Below, in pieces: positions 35,089-45,200 of a stretch of DNA of 64,000 nucleotides. The first letter of the stretch is position 1. Every line of letters starts with the position of its first letter. The notes beneath the pieces were generated by a model. It did not search any database. It saw only the letters and a list, made by a program, of their open reading frames with translations, and was not told the DNA's origin. The translations under genes were made by a program, and so were the position numbers. The stretch is from Parachlamydiales bacterium (GTDB lineage Bacteria > Chlamydiota > Chlamydiia > Chlamydiales > JABDDJ01), in contig JBAZCF010000001.1 in the NCBI GenBank assembly GCA_041671045.1, forward strand, positions 1-64,000, written 5' to 3'.

Positions 35089-35781
35089 ATGGCAGAGTAT
35101 GAAAAAATTGAAAAAATTGGAAGAGTCGACGAAAAGCGTAAAGTCGATGGCGATGCTTACATAGATGAAGCAGATCGCATTCCACCCAATAAAGAACATT
35201 TTGACGCTTTAATAACTGCTGAAAACTCCAAGTCGCAACGCGTGACGGAAGTTAATGAACAGCAGATGAAAAAGGTTACCCTCATGGAGGAAATCCGTGA
35301 AGTAGGTGGCCGCGTCGATTGGATGCGTAAAAAATCGCCGGATGAGCTGGCAGTACAAACCCGTGACGTTATAGCACAGGTAGACGAAATTAAGAAAAAG
35401 CTTAAAACAGCTGATCTTAAGATCGATCCGTCCGTACAGTCTCTTATGGAAAGTAAACTTTCCCATATCGACGAAAAACTTAGAGTCGCTATAGAAAAAA
35501 CAGGCGGTCAATACACCACCTTTGAAACGCGTGAAGCCAGAGCTAGTCTGCGCAACCCTATTGAAAAGTTCCTCGGTTACTTGGAAAATGGTGAATCGCA
35601 GCTGCAACATATTGCTAAAGAAGTTAGTAGTATGGGTGCCAATAACCAATCCATTACACCTGCCAACATGCTGCTTATCCAGATCAAGGTAGGCTTTGTA
35701 CAACAAGAACTCGAATTTTTCACCAGTTTGCTAAACAAATCACTAGAATCGACAAAAACATTAATGAACGTACAAGTATAA
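35089..35781 (+). CDS. CT668-like T3SS cluster protein, coiled coil
   Basis: The 230-residue protein is almost entirely helical and charged, beginning MAEYEKIEKIGRVDEKRKVD. The C-terminal 60 residues (ITPANMLLIQIKVGFVQQEL, FFTSLLNKSLESTKTLMNVQ) resemble the C-terminal helix of inner-rod/needle-type proteins, so an SctI-like role is possible but unproven. Position matches CT668 of Chlamydia trachomatis. It is followed by a strong GC-rich hairpin before cdsN. Confidence 0.7.
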   Translation: MAEYEKIEKIGRVDEKRKVDGDAYIDEADRIPPNKEHFDALITAENSKSQRVTEVNEQQMKKVTLMEEIREVGGRVDWMRKKSPDELAVQTRDVIAQVDEIKKKLKTADLKIDPSVQSLMESKLSHIDEKLRVAIEKTGGQYTTFETREARASLRNPIEKFLGYLENGESQLQHIAKEVSSMGANNQSITPANMLLIQIKVGFVQQELEFFTSLLNKSLESTKTLMNVQV

Positions 35782-35812
35782 TGCCTGCGCCGCACATTTG
35801 TGCGGGCGGCAT
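35781..35812 (+). terminator. GC-rich intercistronic hairpin before cdsN
   Basis: ATGCC...GCCGCAC (35781-35795) pairs with GTGCGG...GGCAT (35800-35812) with two single-base bulges and an ATTT loop. It starts at the last base of the upstream stop codon and is followed by ATTATATTAA, without a proper T run. It probably reduces or processes the transcript rather than ending it. Confidence 0.5.
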
Positions 35813-35844
35813 TATATTAACAGCAAGGGCAGGTAGGTGGACCT

Positions 35845-37161
35845 ATGGGAATGGATGACCATTTTGATAGGATTTTAGGAGGGCTTGACGACATCAAGCT
35901 CACGACTGTTAACGGGCGCATCACAGAAGTCGTCGGGATGCTTATCAAAGCAATCGTCCCCGGCGTTAAGATTGGTGAAGTCTGTTTAGTCAAAAGAGAA
36001 GGCGAACCCTTACGTACTGAAGTCGTTGGTTTTACACGCGACGAAGTGTTCCTTTCGCCCCTAGGCGAAATGAAGGGTATCGGGCCATCCTCTGAGGTTA
36101 TCCCCACGCATCTCCCTCTACACATTAAAATCGGCCCCAACGTTTTAGGACGTATCCTAAATGGCTTGGGCGAACCTATGGATGTAGAGACCAAAGGCCC
36201 CCTTATCTGCGATGATATCTATCCCGTCATCCAGCCCCCTCCCGATCCAACCAAACGTAAACGTATCAGCGACCCCATTTCTGTGGGTGTCAGAGCCATC
36301 GATGGTGTATTAACGACAGGACAAGGACAGCGGGTAGGTATATTCGCTGCTGCAGGCGGTGGTAAATCCACTTTGATGGGCATGATTGCCCGTAACGCCG
36401 TAGCCGATGTAAACGTGATCAGCTTAATCGGGGAAAGGGGAAGAGAACTTCGCGATTTTATAGAAAAAGACCTTGGTCCTGAGGGACTGAAGAAATCCGT
36501 CCTCGTGGTATCCACCTCAGACCAAGCTTCCCAGTTAAGACTAAACGCTGCCTACGTAGGAACGGCCATAGCCGAATATTTCCGCGACCAAGGCAAATCA
36601 GTTATCCTTATGATGGACTCCGTTACCCGTTTTGCGCGTGCTTTACGTGAAGTAGGGCTAGCAGCGGGCGAACCTCCGGCACGTGCGGGCTATACCCCTT
36701 CCGTATTCTCCACTTTGCCCAAACTCCTGGAGCGTACCGGTAACAGTGAAAAGGGGTCTATCACAGCGTTCTATACCGTTCTCGTTGCCGGCGATGATAT
36801 GAACGAGCCTGTAGCGGACGAAGTACGGTCCATTCTAGACGGACACATTATCCTCTCCAGCGACCTAGCAAAAAAATTCCACTATCCTGCGATTGAAGTT
36901 ATGTCCTCTGCAAGCCGTGTTATGAACGGTATTATCTCGAAAGAGCACCTGCAATTGGTCGGTAAGCTGAGGGAAGTACTGGCAAACTATGCTAAAAACG
37001 AACTGTTAATAAAAATTGGCGAATATAAACGCGGTACCGATAAAATGGGGGATTTTGCCATCGACCATATCGACAAAGTGATAAAATTCCTTAAGCAGTC
37101 TGTAGATGAAAAATGTTCATTCCAGGAGACAGTACAGCTATTAAGAGCAATATTTAAGTAG
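35845..37161 (+). CDS. cdsN: T3SS ATPase CdsN (SctN)
   Basis: The 438-residue protein is the T3SS ATPase, related to F1-beta and FliI. Walker A is AAAGGGKS (168-175), in which the first Gly of the usual GxxGxGKS is Ala. Walker B lies in VILMMDSVTRFARA (about 251-264), and the family signature GEPPARAGYTPSVFSTLPKL follows. It forms a hexamer at the base of the export apparatus, strips chaperones and unfolds substrates. Matches CT669. It is followed 16 bases later by cdsO, the stalk protein. Confidence 0.96.
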   Translation: MGMDDHFDRILGGLDDIKLTTVNGRITEVVGMLIKAIVPGVKIGEVCLVKREGEPLRTEVVGFTRDEVFLSPLGEMKGIGPSSEVIPTHLPLHIKIGPNVLGRILNGLGEPMDVETKGPLICDDIYPVIQPPPDPTKRKRISDPISVGVRAIDGVLTTGQGQRVGIFAAAGGGKSTLMGMIARNAVADVNVISLIGERGRELRDFIEKDLGPEGLKKSVLVVSTSDQASQLRLNAAYVGTAIAEYFRDQGKSVILMMDSVTRFARALREVGLAAGEPPARAGYTPSVFSTLPKLLERTGNSEKGSITAFYTVLVAGDDMNEPVADEVRSILDGHIILSSDLAKKFHYPAIEVMSSASRVMNGIISKEHLQLVGKLREVLANYAKNELLIKIGEYKRGTDKMGDFAIDHIDKVIKFLKQSVDEKCSFQETVQLLRAIFK

Positions 37162-37177
37162 AGGCGGCTAAGCTATT

Positions 37178-37681
37178 ATGGGCGATCCAAGGTTGGTATA
37201 CCCTCTTCAACAGATTATTACGGTGAAAGAAAACCGCGTAAAGGAACAAGAAAAAGTCGTCGCCGAAAAACGCCGAGCCCTTGAAAAAGAGAAAGAGAAG
37301 CTTAAAGAAGCCGAAGAAGCGCGAGATAAAGTTAAACAGCACCATAAAGACAAACTCACTCAGCTGCGTTCAATAATGGATGAAGGAACGACAAGTCCTG
37401 AAATTTTACAGATGAAGGCCTACATCAAAGTCGTCCAGGAAAAACTAGTAGGCGAAGAAAAAAAAGTTAAAGACCAAGAAGGTCAGGTAGAGCTTGCGGA
37501 AAAGAACCTAGAGACAGCGATTGAAGTCCTAAGGATAAAACGGCAAGAAGTCGATAAACTCATGACTCACCGCAAAGACTGGACAAAGCTAGCAATGTTC
37601 GAAATTGAAAGGGCGGAAGCCGTCGAGCAAGATGAGATGGGCTCGATTATATTTGTAGGAAGGCACCGCTCAAAAAAATAG
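37178..37681 (+). CDS. cdsO: T3SS stalk protein CdsO (SctO, YscO/FliJ-like)
   Basis: The 167-residue protein is one long charged coiled-coil hairpin (KEQEKVVAEKRRALEKEKEK and later VDKLMTHRKDWTKLAMFEIE), the fold of YscO/FliJ stalk proteins that sit in the pore of the ATPase hexamer. It corresponds to CT670 by position, immediately after cdsN. The short intergenic gap (16 bases) indicates cotranscription and coupled expression with the ATPase. Confidence 0.88.
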   Translation: MGDPRLVYPLQQIITVKENRVKEQEKVVAEKRRALEKEKEKLKEAEEARDKVKQHHKDKLTQLRSIMDEGTTSPEILQMKAYIKVVQEKLVGEEKKVKDQEGQVELAEKNLETAIEVLRIKRQEVDKLMTHRKDWTKLAMFEIERAEAVEQDEMGSIIFVGRHRSKK

Positions 37682-37727
37682 CGGAACGGTTTGTAAAACC
37701 GCAACGTAGACAACAGGGAGGTATCCA

Positions 37728-39095
37728 ATGCAGGTACCAGAAAGTTTTTTTCATAGATCTCCATCTTTGGAGCCTAATCGTAAAAAAGACACTACCCGTG
37801 TCCAACCGGCAGATGACTCATTTCGCAAAATGATGGCGGAAGAGCGACGCAAAATAAAAGAAACCGATGTCGATGCTAAAAGAAATAGTAAAGACATGGG
37901 TGAAGTCGAAGAATCTGACGATGATCAAGAATTTTCGATCTTCGGTACGCCAAAAAAAGAAGCCCGCCCTGCCAAAAACGCAGTAGCCGTACCCCAGCGC
38001 GCTCCCAAACAGCCGCAAACAGAAGATAACGTGGCTGAATTAGTCAACGTTCCTACTGAAGCGGATGTTGAAGCACCTCCGGAAGAACCTGAAGTTATTA
38101 GTAAACAACAGTTTACGCCAACAGTCACCGATCAACAGTCCAAGCTGGACGACGTAAGGCAAAATAACGCTCCTGTTTTTGTAGAGAAAAAAGATAAAGA
38201 GGACCTGCAGAAAGCACAGGCTGCCTACAATGCAAGGAACAAAACTAGCAAGCAGGATGCTCCTAGAATAATAGTTCCGCAAAGTGACGGACAGGAAGTC
38301 GTAGAAACACCTACGGAAGATATAGTGCATGGAAAGCAGCTGATCAAGGAGCAACAGTCGGAGCCGCAGAAACAAATCGCTATGCCCGGTTCCAAAGAAG
38401 GCGAAACTCATTTTAAAAATGTACAGGATCAACAAGCAGCGGAAATGAAAAAAGCTCTAGGCGTTCAGGATCCAAAGGAAGTGAATGCTAAAAAAGAACT
38501 TCCTAAAACTACCCAAGAAAAATCCGAAAAGGGCAATGCACCATCCGAACAACCCCGCGCCGATGATAATACGCCTATAGACCCCCGTTCTGTTGCCTTT
38601 ATTCCGGCTGGGGCACTCCCTAAAGAAAAAGGGGAGATCGCAGTCAATTCGGAACAGCCTGTCCAGAAAGCACCTCTGGCTACAAAGCTGCAGGAAATAG
38701 TTGACCAAATTGTTAAAGAGATATACACCTTAAGTGATGATGGGTCATCTGAAACTACGATAACATTGCAACATCCACCCCTGTTTAATGGCGTCAAGGT
38801 GGTGATTGAGACATTTAAAAATGCTCCCAATCAGCTGAATATCACCTTTGTAAACCTGACCGGACCGGGAAAAAGACTTCTAGATGAAAATTTAGCGAGC
38901 TTAAAAACCGCCATTGAACATAATGATAGGGGAATGATCGTACAGCAATTGAGTACGACGACACTAAATGAAGTTCCCCGTTACGTCGCGGATGCGCAAC
39001 AGAACCAGAAAGACCGCGATCAACAAGATCAGCAAGGGTCTGGTAAAAATAATCAACCCGACGATGAAGACGAGGAAAAAAAGCGCAAAAAATAG
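37728..39095 (+). CDS. cdsP: T3SS needle-length/substrate-switch protein CdsP (SctP-like)
   Basis: The 455-residue protein has a long disordered, charged Pro/Glu/Lys/Gln-rich region (1-320) and a folded C-terminal part (about 325-425) containing SSETTITLQHPPLFNGVKVV and NQLNITFVNLTGPGKRLLDE, the FliK/SctP-type T3S4 pattern that contacts the export gate and switches substrate class. The tail is a very hydrophilic Asp/Gln/Lys stretch. It corresponds to CT671 by position. Strong GGGAGG precedes the ATG. Length of the disordered part may set needle length, as in other systems; this is inference. Confidence 0.82.
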   Translation: MQVPESFFHRSPSLEPNRKKDTTRVQPADDSFRKMMAEERRKIKETDVDAKRNSKDMGEVEESDDDQEFSIFGTPKKEARPAKNAVAVPQRAPKQPQTEDNVAELVNVPTEADVEAPPEEPEVISKQQFTPTVTDQQSKLDDVRQNNAPVFVEKKDKEDLQKAQAAYNARNKTSKQDAPRIIVPQSDGQEVVETPTEDIVHGKQLIKEQQSEPQKQIAMPGSKEGETHFKNVQDQQAAEMKKALGVQDPKEVNAKKELPKTTQEKSEKGNAPSEQPRADDNTPIDPRSVAFIPAGALPKEKGEIAVNSEQPVQKAPLATKLQEIVDQIVKEIYTLSDDGSSETTITLQHPPLFNGVKVVIETFKNAPNQLNITFVNLTGPGKRLLDENLASLKTAIEHNDRGMIVQQLSTTTLNEVPRYVADAQQNQKDRDQQDQQGSGKNNQPDDEDEEKKRKK

Positions 39096-39121
39096 AAAAT
39101 CATTGAACTGAGAACGATAGT

Positions 39122-40516
39122 GTGAGCACTGAAACGAACGTACCCTACAGCTGGCTAAAATCCTTGCCGCCTTCATTATTTGAAGTGGATGAAATACCTC
39201 TAACAGGGAAAATTCAACCCTTCCCCTGGCAGCGCTTTGTTGAAGCGATTATCAAACAGTTCGAACTCAGTAAACTTTCACTGCATCCCAAAGATTGGAA
39301 ATGGCTTGATAGCCAGGAACTTTTTTCAGGGCTAGGCGAAGACCCCCACCTTATTAAAATCGGCTTATCCGGATACGAAGGCAAGGCAATTTTTGCCATC
39401 AATAAACGAGACCTTCAAGCTGCCATCTATTTATTCATCCTGCACCGTCCTTTAGAATTAAATGCGATAGACAGCTCCTATGAACAAGCCTTTTACCATT
39501 TATTAACCATTGCCTTTTGCGACCAGTTCACAGCCTTGGACTGGGAAAAAGGCCTGCAGCCTTATATTTTGCCCCAAAGTGATTTCACACCTGAAACTAT
39601 GCTTTCGATGGATATAGATGTGGAAGCCGCAGACAGGCATTTCATCGTCAGGCTTTTCTTGGATAATACCCTTAGACAGAACTGGAAAGAAAAACATACG
39701 ATTCCTTTCGAAGCCAGCCAAAATCCGACCCTAGCTCAAAAACTTACCCTTCCCGTGAGCATAGAAGCCGGTTATTTTAATATACGCCGTTCCCAATGGG
39801 AAAACCTTACGGCGGGCGACTTCGTATTTCTGGACAGCTGCACCATTAACGATAACCTGCACGACGGCTCCCTGCTGCTGCGGGTTTACGATATCCCCTA
39901 TTATAAAGCACAACTGAGCGAAGGGAATATCACTTTAGATGAACAACCCTCATACAATGAGATGGAAAGTACCATGCCTAAAAATGATGATGACGACACA
40001 GATTTTGACTTCGATGACGAGTCCGAGCATGAAGAAACAGAACATGACGACAAGACCGAGCACGAAGACGAAGATTCCGATTTTAATTTTGATGACGATT
40101 CTGATTTTGATTTTGATGATGATTCCGAAATTGAAACGCATACAGAGCATGAAGACACCGATACAGAGAATAAGGCAGCTGCTACGGCAACAGCCGCAGC
40201 GCCACCTTCTCCTGCAAAAGCCGCTGCTCCGGCCAAACCTGCAGCCTCAGCTTCCGCTGGGAAAAAAAGTGAAGTTGTCCAAAGTTCTGCTAAATCAGGC
40301 TCACTCAAAGATATCCCTATGCACGTCGTAGTCGAAGTGGGCCGTTTTCAAATGACCGTCGAGAAAATGATGGAACTTCAGCCAGGCAATATGCTCAATC
40401 TTAATGTCAGTCCTGAAGATGGCGTAGATCTAGTAGTCAATGGCAGACGCATTGGCCGGGGTGAACTTTTAAAATTCGGCGAAACATTGGGTGTGCGTAT
40501 TACAGAAGTAGGATAA
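39122..40516 (+). CDS. cdsQ: T3SS C-ring protein CdsQ (SctQ)
   Basis: The 464-residue protein starts with GTG at 39122. The N-terminal 280 residues are the SctQ domain. There follows an extraordinary acidic linker (about 288-350) of Asp, Glu, Phe, Ser and His with repeated D-F-D/N-F-D-D units, and an Ala/Pro/Lys-rich spacer. The C-terminal SpoA domain (about 395-464) has IPMHVVVEVGRFQMTVEKMM and VNGRRIGRGELLKFGETLGV. SctQ forms the cytosolic sorting platform that recruits chaperone-substrate complexes. Matches CT672. Many SctQ genes have an internal start for the SpoA part; no strong internal site was identified here. Confidence 0.92.
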   Translation: MSTETNVPYSWLKSLPPSLFEVDEIPLTGKIQPFPWQRFVEAIIKQFELSKLSLHPKDWKWLDSQELFSGLGEDPHLIKIGLSGYEGKAIFAINKRDLQAAIYLFILHRPLELNAIDSSYEQAFYHLLTIAFCDQFTALDWEKGLQPYILPQSDFTPETMLSMDIDVEAADRHFIVRLFLDNTLRQNWKEKHTIPFEASQNPTLAQKLTLPVSIEAGYFNIRRSQWENLTAGDFVFLDSCTINDNLHDGSLLLRVYDIPYYKAQLSEGNITLDEQPSYNEMESTMPKNDDDDTDFDFDDESEHEETEHDDKTEHEDEDSDFNFDDDSDFDFDDDSEIETHTEHEDTDTENKAAATATAAAPPSPAKAAAPAKPAASASAGKKSEVVQSSAKSGSLKDIPMHVVVEVGRFQMTVEKMMELQPGNMLNLNVSPEDGVDLVVNGRRIGRGELLKFGETLGVRITEVG

Positions 40517-40526
40517 GTACTACCCT

Positions 40527-42125
40527 ATGAGTTCTCAGGACTTTGAAAAACCTATTATACCTGCCCCCCATATTCCAGACCAATTGTCTGACTTTAGAAA
40601 GATCCCTACCCATATCGGACCTTATAAAATCGAAAGCCTCCTTGAAAAAGGAGGCATGAGCATCCTCTACCTAGGAACTCATCCCGATACCAAAGAACCC
40701 ACCACTGTCAAAGTCCTCTCCCCAAAATATGTCTCGCATCCCGATATCGTGCAGCGTTTTCTGAATGAAGCCGAAATCATCGCGATGGCAGACCACCCTA
40801 ACATCGTCAAACTCTACGGTCATGGCGAATGGGAGGGGGGGTTATATATCGCGATGGAGTTTATTCAAGGCATCTCTCTAAGACAATATATCTTGCAAAC
40901 GCCGATGTCCCTGCGTAAGGCCCTGGAAATGGTCATTGATATTGCCTATGCTATCTGCCATCTCCACACTCACGGTGTGATTCATAGGGACTTGAAACCG
41001 GAGAATATCCTTGTCTCCGACACAGGGGTCCTTAAAGTCATCGACTTCGGTATCGCACAGCTGTTGACAGATACCCTTGTTGAAGGATCTAAATCCAAAT
41101 TGAGCCTAATCGGTACTCCTATCTACATGAGTCCCGAACAACGGGACAACCCTGAAAGCGTGGGCTACCCTTCCGATATCTATTCATTAGGTATCATTGC
41201 TTATGAACTTATCCAAGGGAAGCTTAGCTTGGGTCAGATCCATCTTTCCCTAGTCCCTAAAGGTCTGCAGAAGATATTAGCAAAGGCTCTTCAACCTAAG
41301 CCCGCAGACCGCTACCAAGATGTTGTAGACTTTATCACGGACATTTCTTCCTATCTGCATTCCAATGCCGTAGAGAAAGAAAAACTAGCCGGAGACCATC
41401 TAAGCGAGCTGTCAGAAAACCTTAAAGAGGCCTATAAGGCCCTACGACCGCCACCGCCCTTATGGCCCGAAACAGAATGCGCCATTGTCATACACAAGCT
41501 AGGGAATCTTTCGGGTGGGTATTATGACTTTTTTACATTCCACGACGGAACCTTAGCATTAATAGCAGGGGAAGCCATTGCCGAAGGTGTAAAAGGCATC
41601 CTCTATACCGCTGTCATGCGTGGAATGACTAAAGGCATCCAAGCAACTAAAGTAGTTACACCCGGCAGCTTCATTGCAGATCTTCAGCAAATGATCACCT
41701 TAGATCATATGGACTCATTGTTTACTTTTTCTCTTTTAGTTCTTAATCCTCATACGAACAAAATGTCTTACCTATCGTGCGGACATGGTGAGCTGCTCGT
41801 TTTTGATAACGAAAATAAAAGTGTGGAGATCCTAGCTCCTGGGCATCCTGCCATCGGCATCGAACATATGTCAGAATTCCGTTTTGAAACACGGGATTGG
41901 AATATAGGGGATACTATTGTTTTGATTTCCCACCGCCAGGATGTGGATGTGCCGTTTATTGCACCTAACTTCCTCAGCGAGGACTGGTGGCTGCAGCCTT
42001 TTCAGGATAGCGGTCATACTCCCATGCAACGTCAATTAGAAAATGCTTACCGTCGTGCCAAAGTGCAAAATGTGGATCTTTTCCGCCAACGTGCTGTTAA
42101 TATGATCGGCATTCGCAGAAATTAA
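40527..42125 (+). CDS. pkn5: Ser/Thr protein kinase (Pkn5-like) fused to a SpoIIE/PP2C-like domain
   Basis: The 532-residue protein has a Hanks-type kinase domain (33-290). The glycine loop is atypical (LLEKGGMSILYLG). The catalytic residues are Lys62 in TTVKVLS, HRDLKPEN (153-160) and DFG (173-175), so the domain looks active. Residues about 315-490 resemble a SpoIIE-type PP2C phosphatase (GGYYDFFTFHDGTLALIAGE, LSCGHGELLVFD), but the metal-binding Asp positions are altered: GG-D-x-Y-D lacks its first Asp and G-D-V became G-E-A. So the phosphatase part is probably inactive. Position matches CT673 (Pkn5), which is a T3SS substrate in Chlamydia pneumoniae studies. CdsD FHA domains are possible targets. 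Confidence 0.88.
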   Translation: MSSQDFEKPIIPAPHIPDQLSDFRKIPTHIGPYKIESLLEKGGMSILYLGTHPDTKEPTTVKVLSPKYVSHPDIVQRFLNEAEIIAMADHPNIVKLYGHGEWEGGLYIAMEFIQGISLRQYILQTPMSLRKALEMVIDIAYAICHLHTHGVIHRDLKPENILVSDTGVLKVIDFGIAQLLTDTLVEGSKSKLSLIGTPIYMSPEQRDNPESVGYPSDIYSLGIIAYELIQGKLSLGQIHLSLVPKGLQKILAKALQPKPADRYQDVVDFITDISSYLHSNAVEKEKLAGDHLSELSENLKEAYKALRPPPPLWPETECAIVIHKLGNLSGGYYDFFTFHDGTLALIAGEAIAEGVKGILYTAVMRGMTKGIQATKVVTPGSFIADLQQMITLDHMDSLFTFSLLVLNPHTNKMSYLSCGHGELLVFDNENKSVEILAPGHPAIGIEHMSEFRFETRDWNIGDTIVLISHRQDVDVPFIAPNFLSEDWWLQPFQDSGHTPMQRQLENAYRRAKVQNVDLFRQRAVNMIGIRRN

Positions 42126-42242
42126 TATATAATTATTTTAAGTTCAATTTTTAATACACTTTGAAAGTAGCTTGTTTTGCTGTATTCTTTATTGACTTTA
42201 TTACTTCTTGTGTGTAATAATTATTTTTTAATTAGGAATGAA

Positions 42243-45200
42243 ATGACTTATTTTGAAAATAATATGTCTGCTAATATGGCTAATAGTTTAAATTATTATG
42301 ATACCGAGAATAAACTCGTTTGTAAAATAACAAGCTTATTCCCTCATGTTTCTTGTAGTGCATGGCGGAGATTTGTCCACCATTTTTCATGGGGATATAT
42401 TTCGCAAGATCCTGAATTTAATGAGGGAATTCTCCAATTTGTAAGGTTACTTCAAGAAAAAATTTCTTCTAATTCCCCCTCAGAAAATTATCTTATAGAA
42501 AGAAATATATTAGATGATTTGCTTTTTTCAGCAAAAAATGGCTCGCTCCCCTTAGATCAAAAAGTCGTTTCAGTTTGCGAATCTGTATTTGAAAATGCCT
42601 ATAATGTTTCCATGAAAGATGCAAAATATAAAAAAGAAATATGGGATCTCCATCAAGAAGTTTATAATCTTCCTTCTCGCTGCTTTTTGACACAGGGTAT
42701 TTTTAAATTTTTATCAGTTATATCTTGTGGCTATATCGCTGAAAATGCATCCTTAGATCATTTAACTCACAGAATTATTGAGGTTTACCAGCCCACTTTA
42801 GACCTAGGCAGTGATACCTATTCATGGCACCAAAGTCGTGATCTTTTTAGAAGACTCCAGATTTTTATTCAAGAAAATGGAGGGGCTTTGGGGGATAAAG
42901 TCCGTGAGATCACAGATCGAAACACGACGATAGATCTTCTTAAAGTTCTTAATTCTCATCATTCTTCTTTGGCTCAAACGATGCAGGTGATAAATACCTA
43001 CAACTTCAATCCTTATGAAACTTTTTATGCACTGTTTGGCGACATGAATTTAAATAAGGCTCTTATCTCAATAATAAAACATACGGATCTCATCCTCTCT
43101 TACAAAACTTTCCCAAAACAATTTGGTTATTTGATATTGGAAGTCTGTTCCAAATTGAAAGTTCACACAGTTGACTTTTATAAAATTATTGAGAAACTAA
43201 TCAAAGATAAAATTTTTGAAAATCAATTTATACTGAATTTTATTAAAGAAATATCTTCAAAATTTCTATTTCTAAAAACATTTTTAGATACACTATCTGC
43301 TGACGAAATTAAACAGTTGGATTTTGGTGATTTTCCGTTAAACGATCCTAATAACCCAGACCAAGTCTCAAATAGAATAAGAGCAGGACATAGATTTCCG
43401 TTTTACCTGAAAAGTGAAGATGAAACTTTATTATTCAGTACCTTTCAGAAAATGGGTGACAAGGACGGCTTTCCTTGGATAATGGATTTCAGCTTCTTTT
43501 TTGCTAAATTAGAGGAGAGGTTAAATCGAGAAGAATGCAACGAAAGTGACTTAAAGAAAATAGCAGACTTACTCGAGAAGCATTTTAGTATTTTCTCTTT
43601 GCCTGGTGAGTTTAGTAAAAATCCTTTATTATTGAATTCCCTTTCCTCGCTAGGTCCTACAATATTTAGATACTTTCTTAGAAACAAAAATTTCTTTTTA
43701 GCATGCTTTAACGGTCCTTTCTTTATAGGGCTAACAATAGAACAAAAGGAACTCGTAAAGGAATTTATTCCTACTCACTGCGTTCACATAGCTAAAAATA
43801 TTAATACTCAAACGTATAACCAAGCTGAAGCCCTCATCCTCGAAAATCTAGATTTTGATCATAAAAGAATCTTCTTTGAAGCTCTATTCGCAAGATCTGA
43901 TTTAGGGCTTAATTTTAAACCGCATATCATACAGCTTTTTACTAAGATAGATGATAATAACCAATTGCTAAAGCACTTATTGAATGTCAAATCCAAGCAT
44001 TCAGAACATCTTGTAAATACATGTTCTTTTTATTTAGATTATTATGAACTTCTATCTCCCAAGCAAAAAGAAATTGTTGTTGAGCTCACGTTGAAAGATC
44101 TTAACTCTCTGCTTTTTGGACTAAGTGGAAGGTATTCTCTTTTAGATCAAAATTTTTCTAGAGTTATGACGCAATTGGAAACATCTGAAAGGAAAATAGA
44201 TTTCTTCAAGATAGTTGTGGGTGGACCGGCACCTCGATGTTTTTCAGAAGAACAATCTTCAGTGGTTATTAAAATGATAGGCCACTTGTTTTTGGAAAAT
44301 GCACCTCAAGCACAGACTGTTGTAAGTGATTTCTTACAAAAAGAGTTATCTCTGTTTGATGTCAGTACATATTACGCATTTTTCATTATGGGTTATAAAA
44401 ATCTTCCAGATCCATGCCAGAAAATTGTGGATTCGCACTTTCCTGTTTTTATGAAACGCTTGTTTGAAATAGAGCCTTCTCAACTAGCTGTCGGTGCAGA
44501 ACGTATTCTCGATAATATTCATGACACTGGATCCTTAGGTGATTTTTATTATAACGTTGTTAATTTTACTTCTAATCCAGGGTTTCATCAGGATCTACTG
44601 AAAATATTAGCAACGCGTCCAGAAAAGCTTCTGGTTGTGTTAACAAATATGACAGCTAGTTTAAAAACACAGCTGGCTTCCTTAATGGAAATTCCAGAGG
44701 CTTCCGAATATCCTCAATTACAGCAAGTATGGAGCTTATACCAAGAGTTCATTGCGGGTAAATCGTATGACACACTTACAACTTGGCATAGAATTTTAGA
44801 ATCGATTAGCAAAAAGCCAAAAAGCATCTATAAACTTTTCTTAGAGAACTTATCGGATGATTATCATTTATCCTTCTTGCATGTCGTATTTGCGATTCAA
44901 GACGATTGGATATCCCGGGAAATTGAGAAGCGTAAAATCCCTTTAGGCGACACCCAGCTGCTCTTTCAGCTATTTAACCTTAATATTTTAGACAGCAGAC
45001 GTCAGGAGAACCTAGCTAAAATCATCTTCCCAGACCGCATTCTTCCACAAGTGAATCTGCATAAGTACTTCAATAATAAAGAACATTCTGATGTCATCAT
45101 CGAATATGCTATAGAGAATCCCAAAAATCCTGAAAAAAAGTTAATATGTCAAATTTTTGCCCACAAGGCTTTCTTGTACATGATTCCGGAACTTAGCCCA

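Noticed and set aside
39901..40331. Overlapping frames on both strands within the acidic linker of cdsQ
   Set aside because: They arise from the repetitive GAT/GAC/TTT sequence of the linker and give low-complexity products.
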